A stretch of 64,000 nt of DNA from Citrus sinensis (GCF_022201045.2 NC_068559.1:744001-808000); one strand, 5' to 3'; numbered from the stretch's first letter, positions 13,123 to 25,580 are shown. A program made the numbers and translations. The notes: generated by a model from the letters alone, not told the origin.

Positions 13123-13740
13123 GACTATATCATTACTCGTTAATAATTAAGATTTTCCTATAATATAGCTATTAGGGTTTTACCATGTTACATTAGTTTT
13201 AAGATACAACAACCCAAAAATATTTCTTTACACTTTTAGGTTGTTACTATTTAAACAATTTAAGAATTATGAAAAACTAATTTCAAGTTAACCTAAGAAA
13301 CCCAAAAAAGGAAAAACAAAATGCTGTCTAGACCTCACCCCACAAACAATTATGAGAATCTAAAACAAACTGAAGTCTTAGAAAATAAATAAATATTAAC
13401 AAGCTAAAATCAAACCCAATTTTATTTATGAAATCAATAGTATCTCAAGATTCTTCCTTATAACAACAATTTCAACGAAAATTTGCCCAACAGATTTAGT
13501 ACAGACAACAGTGTCACCAACGCCTAATAATTTAAAGCTAATTTGCTAGGTACAAGGAATGAGCCAGTATGGCATCAGAGTTCAGATGCTTGCAAACTAC
13601 AGAAGAAACCAAATTTATTACAGATCATTAGTTTAACCACGACACCAAACTAACCAAGATTAAAAATTGAACCCTCTTAACAGAAAACCGAAAAAGTTAT
13701 TGAACTTATGAACACAGCGTGGAAACTTTAGAAAAGGTTT

Positions 13741-16700
13741 TTATGTACAGCTCTGCACGGAGAGCAAGGATTCTGTATCCAGCGGCCGAACAGTCTCTGG
13801 AAAATCTGTTCTTTGTCCAGCAAGGGAGTAATATGCAAGTATATGAGCTGGATGCTCGATCACTATCGGGTTTCCAAGCTGATCGGTATCAGAAACTAAT
13901 CTAGGGGGAATCAACTCGATATTCCAAAAAGGGCGAACCATTCTTAAAATATCACGGCCATCTTTTGATGCTCGATAACCCTGCACCCATAAGTACCTCA
14001 GTGAGGTCAGTTGCATCACGGCTGCTGCAAGTGCATACTCGCTGAAGGAACAACCCCTCATTTCCAGTTTTCGCAGGTTAGGGCACCCTCTGGAAAACGC
14101 TATAAGCCCCTCGTCAGTCTCACCGACGCAGCCCAAAAGCATCCATCTTACATTCAGACTGTACTGCCCAACATATCCTAGACCCGTATCTGTCAAACCA
14201 CCCTGTCGGAGATACAGACCAAACCGTCTTAGCTTATCACATCCCATCAACAGAGCTCGAACTCCATTGTCAAGCGGCAAGTCTGCTATCTTCTCTTCTC
14301 GGTCAAGCAAAACTAGGCGGAAATCACAGAGGTTTCTCAAGTTGGCACCAATACACTCCAGAGATTCATTTGTAATATCTGATACATAAATTGCGATGTA
14401 CTCCAGCTCTAGGCAGCCCTGAGCCAAAGCAATTAATCCTCTTTGCGAGACAAGACCTTCTTCATCCTCCATTCCCTGCTCATCAGCCCCTCGCTCAATC
14501 CTAAGCCTTTTTAGTTTCTTGCAACTCCGAGCAAGAACTTCTAATCCTCTATCCCCGATTACATTCCTCGTCTGCCATACAAAAAAGAAAATATTCAAAG
14601 AATTTCAGTTAATTCCAATCCAAAGAAGAACATAGACATCTCTCTAATTGTCTAATATATTCACCTGAATTTGGCATTTTACATTGCCCTACAATTTCAA
14701 AATTATCCTAAATCCAATTAACATAAGATATTAAACAACCAGTGATTTCTCAAACCTTAAAGCATACCTAGAATATAACCAAGCAAACAGAAAGATACAA
14801 TAGAAGAAAAATCACAACTTAGGGACCTCTTTTTTCTCCTAGCAGTAGACAAAATCATATAAAAGTAAAATAAAACAAACAGAAAGAGCTGATTCTACCT
14901 CAAGAATTTCCAAGTTGGGACACCTCTGAATCAACAGACAATGGTCTTCAGTGTTAAGCAGTGCATAAAGGAGATCCAACTTTTTCAGCATGGCTGCAAA
15001 AGGGAATATTATCCACATATGATCCTGCTCCATGTAGGATAGACCCAAACGACATATGCTTCGGGGGAATGCTACAGCAGAGTACTTCTCTGGTGGATGA
15101 TTGAAGGAGCCCCCGCAAAATTCCTCTAAAGCAGTTGCAATTTGAAAGAAATTAACAAGGTCCAAAAGTTCGCAGTCATTAGTTTTTACAGAAGATAAGG
15201 ACCGACAATTTCTGGCTATAAGTTCAAGGTCTTCAACATTGACTTTGATAAGATCGGTCATATAGAAGTTTAATGTTTCAAGAACTGTGTTATATAAAGC
15301 AAGCTCATGAAGCCAGTCACCATCTTTCTCAAAAATTGAGCTCTCCTCCAAAAACAAAGTTCTTAATTGCCTGTGGAGAAAAAACAAAAGCAGTAGAAAT
15401 GTAAATCAACCAAGCCTCAGTAAATTAAAACTTCAAAACAAATAGATGAACTATCTTAAACTAATAGCATAACATGTCAGCAGACCAAATCAAGCCAAAA
15501 AACAAAAAAGCAGGCATCTGAAATGACCCAAAAAAATGGAAGCCATCAACCGATCCCTAGACTTAGATCATCTATAAAAGTCAAGAAATCACAAAAACTG
15601 GCTACTACATGTCAACTTTAAAAAGCCAATATTAAGAAGGATCTTGAGAAAATACGCCAACAATTATTAACATTAACCCCACAAAATTAAAATAACATTC
15701 ACTGATGCACGTTTTTATTTTTATTTATTTTTCATGCTGTTGATTACTCCAATAAAGAGCCATACTCTATGTTAATGCCAATGTCTCAATTTCTTAAACA
15801 ATCACCATGCTTTTAACCTAGTCCCAAAAATGACAATCTAGTCAAAATCTGCAAAAGCCACAATTTTACTACAGCAGAGGTAAAAGTCAAGAAAGACAAC
15901 TTTCAAAGAGAAAGTACATATTTTGTACACAGTTTCTCATTTCACCCCCCCCCCCCCCCCAACCACCCAAAAAAAAAAAAAATTGATGCACTTAATTAAG
16001 AAGAGAATGGTTATTGCCATTATAGCAGCTTCACTTCAAGCAAAGAAAGCAAAATATACCATTTAAACAAAATTTATAAATGTTGTTCATCTTTACTACC
16101 ACTAGTTGAATTACATAAATGAATGCATATTCAAGCAATAGTTGGAACTATAATCAGACTGCTGTTGAGATTTTTAATCAAACCATCAGTAAATGTTTTT
16201 GACAGCATTCTTAGTTCTATTGAGTCAAGAGATCAGATATACTCTGTAAATGTCGACTCTAATTTCTGACTTTATCTGAATTTCAAAAACTTTTAGATAT
16301 GAATACATATAATGTATTTTTTTTCACTATGTCCTCTAGAACACAGACTCAAACAACCACGTATCTTTCGAGTCGCAAGATCGTCACCTCAGGAAACACA
16401 ATCAGATGCTTCTTATAAAACGAACATTTTCATTATCTACATCATGCCTTTTGCCATAAAGCTGCTCAAAAATTGCTATCACCCAAAGTTCAGTTGATGA
16501 AGATCATAAACTGAATAAAACAACAAAAGCAAAAAACTTAGACGTCTACTATTCTTACATGTAAAGCCATCATTCCCACCCCACCCCCAAAAATTAAAAA
16601 AAAATCATAGAGCATTTCAAGCATCTTTTTTTTTTTTTTTTAATCACAGTATATGGGACAGCATACACAGAACTCCATTACTCCAGGCTCGAAATTCAAT

Positions 16701-17546
16701 TAAAATTACTGATTGGTAAGAGTAAAACGATGGGAAGACAAATTGCCAGTGAGATGAATGCTTGCAGGTCCCACAACATTCAAATTCGGACCAATAACTC
16801 TCACAACCAACAGAAGAATCAACTAGCTTTCCATTCACGGAGATCTATAAACATGAAAAAAAACAAAAAAATACCCACCTTGATTCTTTTTTACACAAAA
16901 TCAACTTGAGTAAATCCAAATCTCGACTAAGTTGAAGTAACCAACCAGGAAGCGAATTGAAGCAAGAAACTAATAGTGATGAAATTATTAAAAAGAGCGA
17001 GAGAAAGAAAGAAAGAAGTCAAAAGCACAAAGGAAAAAGCAAGCACCTGCACGAGCGACTGACGTGAAGAAGCCCATCAGTAGAGAAACCACAACACTTA
17101 TCAAGCTTCAAAACAAGAAGATTCTTCCCTCTGTTCTTGGCCAAAACCTCGAGATCCGAATCCCTGACAATCATCCTCCTAAAGTGAATCGACTTCAGAG
17201 AATTAAACGAGGCCGCGATTTCCTCAACCCACGGCGTGACGTATCCGCCCCAATCCTCGGGAATCAAATTAAACATCGCCGCCCTCGGCTTCCCTTTCAA
17301 CTTCAACGACTCCAAGTTTCGGAAACGACGCCGCAGACGCGCAGGCGTGGTGGTGTAGCACAAAGCGATTGTGATGTGCCTGCGAGTGGTGGCGTCGAGC
17401 TCGTACCACCTCCGACACACTAGGGAGATGGCGTCTCTGTCCTTGGGATCCTCTACGTACGGAATCACGCATTCGAACACCGTGTCTATGTCCGGCATCC
17501 CACTGTTCATTTTATTTACCTTTTTGTCCTCCTCCATCGCGCCCAA
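13741..17546 (-). CDS. COI1: COI1, F-box/LRR jasmonate receptor
   Basis: F-box subunit of the SCF-COI1 ubiquitin ligase that binds jasmonoyl-isoleucine together with JAZ repressors and targets them for degradation, in the nucleus. Minus-strand exons 17546-17047, 15370-14899 and 14571-13741 close in frame to 600 residues (family about 590-600). The F-box-like region is near the N-terminus (VIPYVEDPKDRDAISLVCRRW). Leucine-rich repeats fill the rest, with family-diagnostic stretches LKGKPRAAMFNLIPEDWGGY, RNVIGDRGLEVLA, RIERGADEQGMEDEEGLVSQ and HPAHILAYYSLAGQRTD. The three-exon structure matches known COI1 genes. The start is the first ATG (MGAMEEDKK); the fourth residue Met is an equally possible start. 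A GA/TA-rich leader lies upstream. Confidence 0.96.
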
Positions 17547-18150
17547 CCAATATCTCGTAGATCGGCCACGAGAAGAAAATATATATATATATATAATTAT
17601 TTTATTTTAATTTTAGTGAGTGGAAAGAGCAAAACGAGAAATCGCAAAACGGATAATAGATTAAAAGTGTAAAGCTGAGAAGTGGAGGGAGTAAATCAAC
17701 GGTAGAGATGATCGGAAGAGAGAGGAGGGAGGCTAGGGAGAGGGAATCAGAGGGCGACAGTTTAAACAGTTTGATGTAAGAAAGAGAGAGGGGGGGGGGG
17801 GGGGCGGGGGCGTGTTTGGATCGAGGAGGAGACCCAAGCGGAGAGTTGAAGTTGAGTTAAAAGGCCGAGAGTCTTTACTCTTCTCTCTCTTTTACACACT
17901 CTTATCGTTATGTATGAAGTGCGCAACGCCGATGCGTCTCCATTCTCTAAGAAAAGAACAAGTGAGAGGGAGGGGGGCAAAAAGAGAAAACGACAAACGT
18001 TTTACTAGGAACCCCCCAATCAAATCAGACGACATTTATGAAGGAGCAACAACATTATTGTGAATTTACGATCTTGTACTACTCATCACTGCTCATCTCA
18101 TCTGACCTGTGTTGTGCTGCTGACGTGGTCGTGATACTCACACTTGCATT
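17547..18150. promoter_or_regulatory. COI1 5' flank, purine-rich leader and homopolymer G tract
   Basis: Upstream of the COI1 start on the minus strand. It contains an (AT)n tract at 17580-17595, strongly purine-rich plus-strand text to about 17990, and a G-run near 17791-17808 (CT-rich on the transcribed strand). Such CT-rich leaders are common in plant 5' UTRs. No TATA box is assigned with confidence. Confidence 0.35.
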
Positions 18151-18338
18151 GGTGGACCATTTTTTCTTCTTTTTTTTTTCTCCAATAATCATCAATTTAT
18201 TTTTTATATCAATTTACGTCACTAATCTTTTATATATATATACACATAGGTGGACCATTTTTTCTTCAATAATCATCAATTTATTTTTTATATGAATTTA
18301 CGTCACTAGGATTACATATATATATATATATATATCAG
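18151..18338. repeat. Two-copy tandem duplication, ~98-bp unit
   Basis: The text from GGTGGACCATTTTTTCTTC through TCAATTTATTTTTTATAT to ATTTACGTCACTA occurs at 18151 and again at 18249. Each copy is followed by an (AT)n tract, so the unit probably slipped or recombined between the AT tracts. Confidence 0.8.
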
Positions 18339-19023
18339 ATTTAAACAAATTTATCTGATTGTTATAGTCAGTTTCAAAAAGAATTTAATAAAATCTTTTG
18401 TCTAGTGTCAACCATAAATGATTAATGATAATTTTTTTTCATGATGGTTGTAGATTTTAATATACACATTTTGATATATTTGATAATTTGATTTAGTTTC
18501 TTTTATGCACTCTTTCTTTAATCATAAATTGTTTAATACGCTGTGGGGCTATTCTGCTAATAACAAATAAATTTTTTTAAAAAGCACAGAATAAGAACAA
18601 GAATTGATTAATTTTTTATTACCAAAAATGAGTGAACAAAGGATGAGCGAGATGCCATGTGGCATCAGTGGTGACGGGCAACTGGATGATCATGAATATC
18701 TGGTGTTAATTAAAAGTCAAAATTGGAACTCCGTATGAGGTGGAGACAAGTATTCAGCAATGATGGCTACACCGTTATGACAGTAACAGTAACGGTTTTT
18801 TTTTGGCTTAAATACCATTTTCTGTTGAGTTAAATGATAGCGATTGTTTAATCTTGAAATTAACATTTTTAATATGAAATTTTAAATTACTAACTATATA
18901 TATTTAGATGCAAGTAAAATCTTTTGTAGATTTTACTTTAACCACATTTCACATGTCTTAATTACTTTAGTGAGATGTCATTAAAACACGGAATTTAAAC
19001 ATTTTTATATCATATAAGCTAAT

Positions 19024-19290
19024 AGGTCCGTAGCCCATTGGCACAACTTTGGGTGCATGGGTTCTAACTAGTGCTAGAACTTGACTCCCATGTATAATAG
19101 AGGTTTATTTGTCTCCTCTCGTTGGGATAAAATCGATCTCCCCCTAATATTAATAGTGAAAGTAGGTTTCTCTCCAACTTTAAATGAGAGTTGACATTTG
19201 AGTTGTGCTGTAATATGATTATTTAAGAGAGCCACGATTGATCTCTAATTGTAAATATCAGTAGACCTCTGATTGTAATATATCAATATA
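19024..19290 (+). mobile_element. Possible tRNA-derived SINE
   Basis: GGTCCGTAGCCCATTGGCAC resembles a Pol III box A, and GGGTTCTAACTAG about 25 bp downstream resembles box B. The segment runs into an A-rich end at 19290-19300. A related-looking piece at 19690-19895 has a box-B-like GGGTTTAAATCTC and ends in 15 As. No target duplications were established, so this is tentative. Confidence 0.35.
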
Positions 19291-19390
19291 TAAAAAAAAA
19301 TTTATATAATATAAATAATGATAAGTAATATCATACTTGGGTGGGCGGCTCTCACATTTTTCTCTAAACATTTATTGAATTTGCTCTTCA

Positions 19391-19649
19391 AAATAAATCC
19401 ACTTCCCTAAAATAGAGAAAGTGAATTATATTCAAATTAAAAATAAAAGACTTAAAGACAAATTTAATTTGACTCCAACTACGATGACAAATATAAGAAG
19501 ACCTAAATTAATAATAATACATAATAAATCCACTTCCCTAAAAATAAAAGAAAGTGAATTATATTCAGATTAAAAATAAAAAGACTTAAACACAAATCTA
19601 CTTTGACGGTAGTTAAAATGACAAATATAAGAAGACCTAAAATAATAAT
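19391..19649. repeat. Two-copy tandem duplication, ~131-bp unit
   Basis: A unit starting AATAAATCCACTTCCCTAAAA and ending in GACCTAAA-TAATAAT is present at 19391-19520 and 19523-19649, with scattered substitutions and small length differences between copies. Confidence 0.8.
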
Positions 19650-22600
19650 TTAAAAATTTCTAATTATCATACATCAAAATTCCCACTAAATTCAAGTCCT
19701 TGTAGTTGTTTGTGGAGGGTTTAAATCTCTATTGCTATTTATGATATAGATTTCTCTTCGATCTCGTTATGAGATTGTGAGGTAGATTTCTCCACAATTT
19801 AATAATGCACATTTCTCTCCATCGTTAAAACCAACTTGGCATATTTTGTAATCGTAGCGTTGGTAGATTTGTAATGTAATGTCTGTAAAAAAAAAAAAAA
19901 ACAATAATATAATCATGATGATACTAAGTAATAACAATTAAAATTTCCTTTATTTTCATTTTTTTCCAATTTTCATTGATCAATTCACACTATTAGAAAC
20001 AAAATTGTTATTTTTGGATGGTTTATTCATATATCATGCCAAACCATTTGAAATGATATGAATTTTACATGTGATTCGTCTTTCTTAAAAAGGATATAAA
20101 AAATTCTATAAAAATAAGAATCTAGGTCAGGCATTCTCTTGAAGTATGATATAGTTGGCAATAACCATGATCAGTTCTTAAATTATAACATAGTTATGGA
20201 CTTATGATAATAATCACTGGCTATATATTGAGCATATACATATTTAATATTTTCCCCAAACAAATTGGACCAAAAGCAATCATTTCCATAATTAGCTAGG
20301 AGAATCAAAACATAATTTGTTTCAGGAATCGCAGGGAGTCATGACACATTGTCCTTTTTTGCGGAGAAGGAAAAGACAAAATGGTGTAATTTAAAATATA
20401 AATATTCTTTGGGAATAAAAAATGGACTAGTCAAGTCAAAAAAATTTATTATGCATTCATAAATGAAATTAAAAAAAAAAAAGTTGACCCAAAAAAACTT
20501 ATGGGAATTCTATCATCACTCATTTTAAATTTTTATTATAAATTTCATTCAAAATGATGTGATATTTATCAATTAGATGATGAAATAATACAATTAATTC
20601 ACTTAAAAATTATAAAAAATTATCAACAACTCAATGAATAATAGAATTATTAAGAAAAATAATGACTTCACTCCTGTTAACATGTATTTCATGTGATGGT
20701 ATCGTAGTCTTTCGTATTTGTATAAGAAATTAGAATATGATAATTTTTTATTATGACGCAAAAACAGTGATTAATATGCGCCTTAGCTAGCGTTTTTAGC
20801 GATCCAGCTTTGATTTACAACAAATTGCAATATTAATATAACAAGTTGAGAATATGTTGTTTGTCTACGAATATATCAATCGTCACATATTTTTGTCAAA
20901 TGTGCCGATTGTTTCAATCATGCCACTCTTTTTGACATTATGAAATCCACTTTATGATAAATAATTCCCGTTAAATAATACAATTATTCCTTCTTCTTTT
21001 TCTTTTTTTTATTGTTGCTGAAGTTTGTTGTTCTCTGGTCCACAAAAGAACCCAAGTTCTAATTATTGCATGTAATTAATTAAAATAATCTTTATTAATT
21101 TGCCGGGAATAAATCAATTAGATTTGATTTCTTACTTTAAAAAGAAAAAAAAAATGCCAGCACCTTCATAATTACCGGGAAAGTGAAATTTTAAGGTGAC
21201 AGCAATCTATCAGGACCTTGGGCTGGTGGGTTGCGTAATTTTTTCTCTTTCTTTTCTAATAATATTATTATTAAAATTTGCTTCTCACTAATTATTGCAA
21301 AGTAATTAATTAATTCACTCCCAATGATCTTATTTTGTCCGATTTACCACGTAAACTCCACACCGTTTGGTTAAATATACTTTGAACGATTGAGATCGCA
21401 TCGAACAAGGAACATAAATGACACATCCCCTTCATTGTTGACTCTGATGGCTCATTTATAAAGAGTACGTATTTTGTTTATAATGATATCTCGCTCTCTC
21501 CTGTATTCTTTAATATTCACATGTATTTCACTTTAGAAGTTTCTATCAATTAGTACGTATACTTGAAGTATTTATTAAGCTAACCAAACATTTTACTTAA
21601 ACCAAATGATTGTGAGAGAATCCAAGATCAGAACTTCCTGGGTTTTAAATTTTAATTCGGTGCTCAATTAATGTCAAATTCAGTTAAGGAGTTGTTGAAT
21701 TCAAAATTGATTTATAATTAAAGATGAATAGTTCATTTGAAATTGCTCTTAACAGGTTCAAAAGTGATTTTGAAAAGTTGAAAGTTAATTTTAGTATTTG
21801 GTAATATTTTTTTTTGGTAAGACAAATCATTCATTTTGAAAAGGAAGGAATGAGCATCACTTTTTATACTTAGTACAATTTCAAAGGAAAGAATAAGAAT
21901 CACTTTTATATTTGGTACAATTTTATATATGTCCTCACATATATCATTAAAATCTAAATTATCCTTGTTTTGGTGTAATTTTGATTAAGCCAAAAATAAG
22001 GTTTCTTTTATGCAAATGGCTTTATGGAAATGGTGGAGACTAAGTTGCACAAAAACAACTTTCTAGGGAAGGTTGCGACGGAGATGAAACTGAAATAAAA
22101 GAAAACTACTGAAATAAAAGAAATATAATATTTCTTTTATGGGGAAACATGTGGTGCAACTGCATCCAGTCGTTGGATGCCAGTGAACCCCACCAATCTA
22201 AGTGCATCCAATGGTTGGATGCAACTGTGGCACGGTACCGTAGTTACACCGTAGCCTGATTCTTCTTTTATACTTGATGCACCATCAGGGGGAACCATAT
22301 GTGATGATGTGTCTTCGAGTCACTGGTGGAGTTGTCACTGTTATTTTGGTCCTATATTGATATGTGGCAATCTTATTATATCCGGAGAGGCATTTTCCCT
22401 AATTTTTAGGTGATTTGGGCACCTAAAGTTGATTTTCTAGGATCTTCTCATTTGCCCTTGTCCCTTCAACTCCTCCTTCACTCTTTTCAAGGGCTTAAAA
22501 GTCAAGAGTAATGTCCCAACACATCTCATGCCCCGAATATTTCTTGTTCAAAATTTACAACCAACAATATTTATTAATTAGGAAATAAAATTATTAACTT

Positions 22601-23518
22601 TAAAATAGATTACAGTAGTTAATAATAAAATTCACCAAACACATACAATTTCTTTTAAAACTTACAGTACTTTCAATAATAAATTTTACTAAATATTTAA
22701 TTGATTTTATTCACAATTAATTATTCATATAGCACAACTAACAATAATTATTTTAAAAGTTACAACGTTACCAAACCGAGCCTAAAACTTACAATTTGTC
22801 CATTTAAGACTTCCACGAGATTTTGACAACACCTAGGGTTGTTGTAAAACTAATAATCCTCTCAAATCATAAAGACAGATTGTATCATTTTCAATATGAA
22901 AACCTTAATTAATTCTCCAACTCCCCATCACTTCATACACGTAATAGTCATTTATTTTTGCAAGTCAACAAATCCCAATTGCTTCAAGCCTTTGCCTAGT
23001 CAAAATTTGTTCAAGAAATTTAATTCTAGAACTTGGGAGGATGCTATTTAAATCATAGATCATTAACTACTCGTTAGGCCAAAAAGTAACGCATAGATCA
23101 TCGACCGAAAACGAACAATTCAATCAAAATTAACGCATTTCATGATGACTTGAAAAACATTTTCATTTTGTTAATCGGATTACATTCATGTATTTAGCAA
23201 ACAAGCACGATTGATTAATTTGGTTGGCAAATTCTTTTGAGGCTCAAGTTCAATGAATTATATGTAGTATATATAAAGAGAAAATGAGACCTAGATTCTC
23301 AAATGTTGGACGAATGCATGAACAGACCTCAACGTTTCAAGAATAACGACACAAATCTCCGTTCATTAATGATTTTTAACGTTTATGTGATTTTTTTTGT
23401 TGGGACTGCCTAAGTTATATTCAATGTATCTTACGACTTTTGTTTTATTCTTCGTGGCAAATTTCATTTAAGTCCTTATTATTTTTTTATTTTCAATTTC
23501 TATAATTGAGGAAGTATT

Positions 23519-23793
23519 TATCTTCTCCTATCCCTCCTACATCTATTTTTTATTCTTTCTAAAGTTTTATTTATTTCCTTGAATAACAATAAATGATTAT
23601 CAAATTCATATAAATTTATAAATTCAAAATAAATTTCTGGTCCTAAATTTATCAGTCCTATTCTTTCTTGCTCTAACAAATCTATTTTTTGGTTTATTAA
23701 ATTTATATATGTATTTATTATGTTTTCTCATCCTAAAAACATACGGTCTATATTACTTGCCAATTTTTATATCGTATTCACAGCTTGATTCAT
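23519..23793 (-). pseudogene. Viral coiled-coil ORF, N-terminal part (permutation break)
   Basis: Starts at ATG 23793, which overlaps the stop of the preceding 84-codon ORF as ATGA. The frame is rich in Ile, Asn, Lys, Glu and Leu with heptad-like spacing, and is interrupted by two in-frame stops (TAA after 8 codons, TGA after about 21 codons). It runs to about 23519, where viral similarity ends. Position (after the primer site and a small ORF, before CP) suggests a virion-associated or aphid-factor-type protein, but I do not recognise it. Its continuation is expected at the other end of the insertion, near 31.25-31.40 kb. Confidence 0.55.
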
Positions 23794-24044
23794 AGTGTTT
23801 CTGTTTTATACCAATATATTAAAAACTTTATGAAATTATCAATAAATTTCATTTTCTTTTCTATCAATATTTCACCACCTGTTGTATCTATAAATCTTTC
23901 TCTAAGCTCCTCGGTTAATTCAAGTTCTATGTTTCTTATATTATTTTTATCAGTTTTTAATGCCTTTATTAAATTTTTTATTTCTTCTTTATTATATACT
24001 TTTAATGTATATAAACTATCAATTATTGCCTGTATAGGATCCAT
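23790..24044 (-). CDS. Viral small ORF of 84 codons, first after the primer-binding site (function unknown)
   Basis: Begins MDPIQAIIDSLYTLK, 22 nt downstream of the tRNA-Met primer-binding site in viral orientation, and is open for 84 codons. It is lysine/glutamate-rich, with likely helical content and no known domain visible. Its stop overlaps the start of the next viral ORF (ATGA, 23793-23790), the arrangement used for coupled translation in caulimovirid polycistronic RNA. Position is like the first small ORF of caulimoviruses or badnaviruses. It has no break, but may be too short for that to be informative. Confidence 0.6.
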   Translation of the reverse strand: MDPIQAIIDSLYTLKVYNKEEIKNLIKALKTDKNNIRNIELELTEELRERFIDTTGGEILIEKKMKFIDNFIKFLIYWYKTETL

Positions 24045-24065
24045 TTTATGGTTCTCTGGCTCTAT

Positions 24066-24078
24066 GGCCCTGATACCA
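24066..24078 (-). other. tRNA-Met primer-binding site of the endogenous pararetrovirus
   Basis: The minus strand reads TGGTATCAGGGCC, one base different from the usual complement of plant initiator tRNA-Met 3' end (TGGTATCAGAGCC). It lies just upstream of the first viral ORF, where reverse transcription is primed in Caulimoviridae. Confidence 0.85.
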
Positions 24079-24349
24079 TTTTTGCCGGGGGCAATAAAAT
24101 GTTAACAAAAAAAAAAATACAATGATAACAAAATTACAGAAATATTAAATTTACAATCTTAAATTTACAGGATAATTTAATTATCTTAAACAAAATTCTA
24201 TGCTTAATATTAAATTAAAGGCATAGTTATTGCAGAAAATAAAATTCTATTATTAACTCATAAGACAAACATACATTTATGTACATCTAACATAAGAAAT
24301 ATATTTTTATGTATTTTAAATTTTTTGGAAAAGTACGTGGCGTTGTTCT

Positions 24350-24409
24350 ACCTCTAGGTACAGCGATCTATGTCGCCCTTTGGACCAGTAGCCCGCAACC
24401 CGAAGAGGT
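24350..24409 (-). other. Possible hairpin in the viral leader
   Basis: ACCTCT (24350-24355) can pair with AGAGGT (24404-24409), and inside it GCGA/TCGC (24363-24376) can form a smaller hairpin. The region is GC-richer than its surroundings. Caulimovirid leaders are known to fold into large stem-loops, but only short stems are visible here. Confidence 0.3.
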
Positions 24410-24433
24410 TTCCAGCCTATATACTTCTCACAA

Positions 24434-24801
24434 TTATATTTCAAATTCTTCATTTTCTGAATTATAGGTATATGAAGGTCCGTCTTTGTAAATTTTTTGT
24501 TCTAAATAAGCTTTTGCTACATCTATTCCTTCTTCTTTGTTAACATGATTATATTATGTTTTAGGTTATCTATTTCAATATTATTTATAATTTTTCTTTT
24601 TATTTCTTGAGGTAATTTAAGTGAGTCTACTGCTAACAAGTCTTCTGTTCTAACAAGTTCTTGTTTGCTAAACAGATACGAACTCTGTTTAAAAGATCTT
24701 AAATTAAAATCTATTATCATCATATATTTATTATATGTTATTTTTGTAGTTGGATTTATTATATATTCTTTAGATTCTCCTAAACAATATCTGTAATTCA
24801 T
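24434..24801 (-). pseudogene. Extra viral ORF between promoter and primer-binding site, frameshifted (function unknown)
   Basis: Opens with ATG at 24801 (MNYRYCLGESKEYIINP) and runs 92 codons to 24523. Near 24530 the frame moves: a continuous reading in another frame goes on as EEGIDVAKAYLEQKIYKDG and ends SENEEFEI-stop at 24434, so the ancestral ORF was probably about 120 residues. No domain is recognised. It lies downstream of the putative TATA box and upstream of the primer site, that is, inside the presumed pregenomic RNA leader, where normally only short uORFs occur. Confidence 0.5.
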
Positions 24802-25230
24802 GTTAATAATTAAAGATCTGCTTCTATCTGAGAGATTGCTCTTCCTCTATAAATCTCTCCATCAACAATCATCAACAACTTCCACCAAGAGATAAAAGTC
24901 GAGTATTATTACCTAAATTATCTTCTCTTCTTTCCCTTTCTGATCTCCTTCCAGTGACCTGCAGCCTGGTCGTCCTGTTCCCTTAACGGCCTCTTGCCTC
25001 AGCGGGATCTGTGGACTCAGATGGCTTTACTGTGTGGATTTAGATCGTTTTGTTAAAGAAGAAAGAGATAGTTTTAGGTTTCTCTTCTTTCTCTGATGGT
25101 TCTGTTTCTGTTTAATGATGTTTTGATTTAGGATTCAGAGCAAAGAAATGTTTAGTTTTTCATTAAGAGCTTTTGAGAATTATGAAAAATCATCCGAGAG
25201 TGAGTCCTCTCTTCTTCTTTCTTCTCATTT

Positions 25231-25300
25231 ATTTATATGAGAAAAGATTACATTATTGGTCTATGACGTTACTGTTTACATTATTGCTACATTAACGTCA
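25231..25300 (-). promoter_or_regulatory. Putative pararetroviral pregenomic RNA promoter (TATA box plus TGACG motifs)
   Basis: On the minus strand CATATAAAT (25231-25240) forms a TATA box. About 25-30 bp upstream lies CGTCA/TGACG at 25264-25268 and a second TGACG at 25296-25300, with a CCAAT just above the TATA. Paired TGACG motifs (as-1 type) shortly upstream of TATA are known from caulimovirus promoters. Downstream text is CT/GA-rich. Transcription start would be near 25205. Confidence 0.6.
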
Positions 25301-25426
25301 TTGCTTACATCATTTACATTATTTCAATTCTTTCTTTTAATGCCACGTGCCTTTAGTTTATCACGAGCATCTTCTTTTGTCTACCACAATCTTCCTCTTT
25401 TTATCTTGTCGGGCACTTCTTTTATT

Positions 25427-25540
25427 TGTCTGCCACGAACATTTTTCTCTGTCTGCCACGAGCATCTTTTTATCTTCTCTGTCTGCCATGAGCATTTTTT
25501 TTATCTTTTCTGTCTGCCATGAGCTCTGTCACGAGCATCT
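25427..25540 (-). repeat. Imperfect tandem repeats upstream of the viral promoter
   Basis: The plus strand repeats TGTCTGCCACGAGCAT-like units at 25427, 25450, 25480 and 25511, with a partial unit TGTCACGAGCAT at 25527. Spacing is 23-31 bp with T-rich text between. In viral orientation they sit between the transactivator-position stop (25581) and the TGACG motifs, where enhancer repeats are often found. Confidence 0.7.
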
Positions 25541-25580
25541 TCTATTTGTCTGGTGTCTTTATTTCCATGAGCTGATAGGC

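Larger units (their letters stand above)
18339..23500. other. Long AT-rich gene-free stretch with SINE-like and tandem-duplicated segments
   Basis: No gene is recognised over about 5 kb. Apart from the SINE-like and duplicated pieces listed separately, I see only AT-rich text with many A and T runs and no open frame with protein character. Confidence 0.5.

Noticed and set aside
15945..15961. C-run, and the G-runs near 17791 and 61011, as functional motifs
   Set aside because: Plain homopolymers in an intron or flank; likely slippage tracts with uncertain length.
24841..24860. Plus-strand CTCTATAAATC as a promoter TATA box
   Set aside because: It lies in the viral leader in the opposite orientation to the virus, and no plus-strand gene follows.
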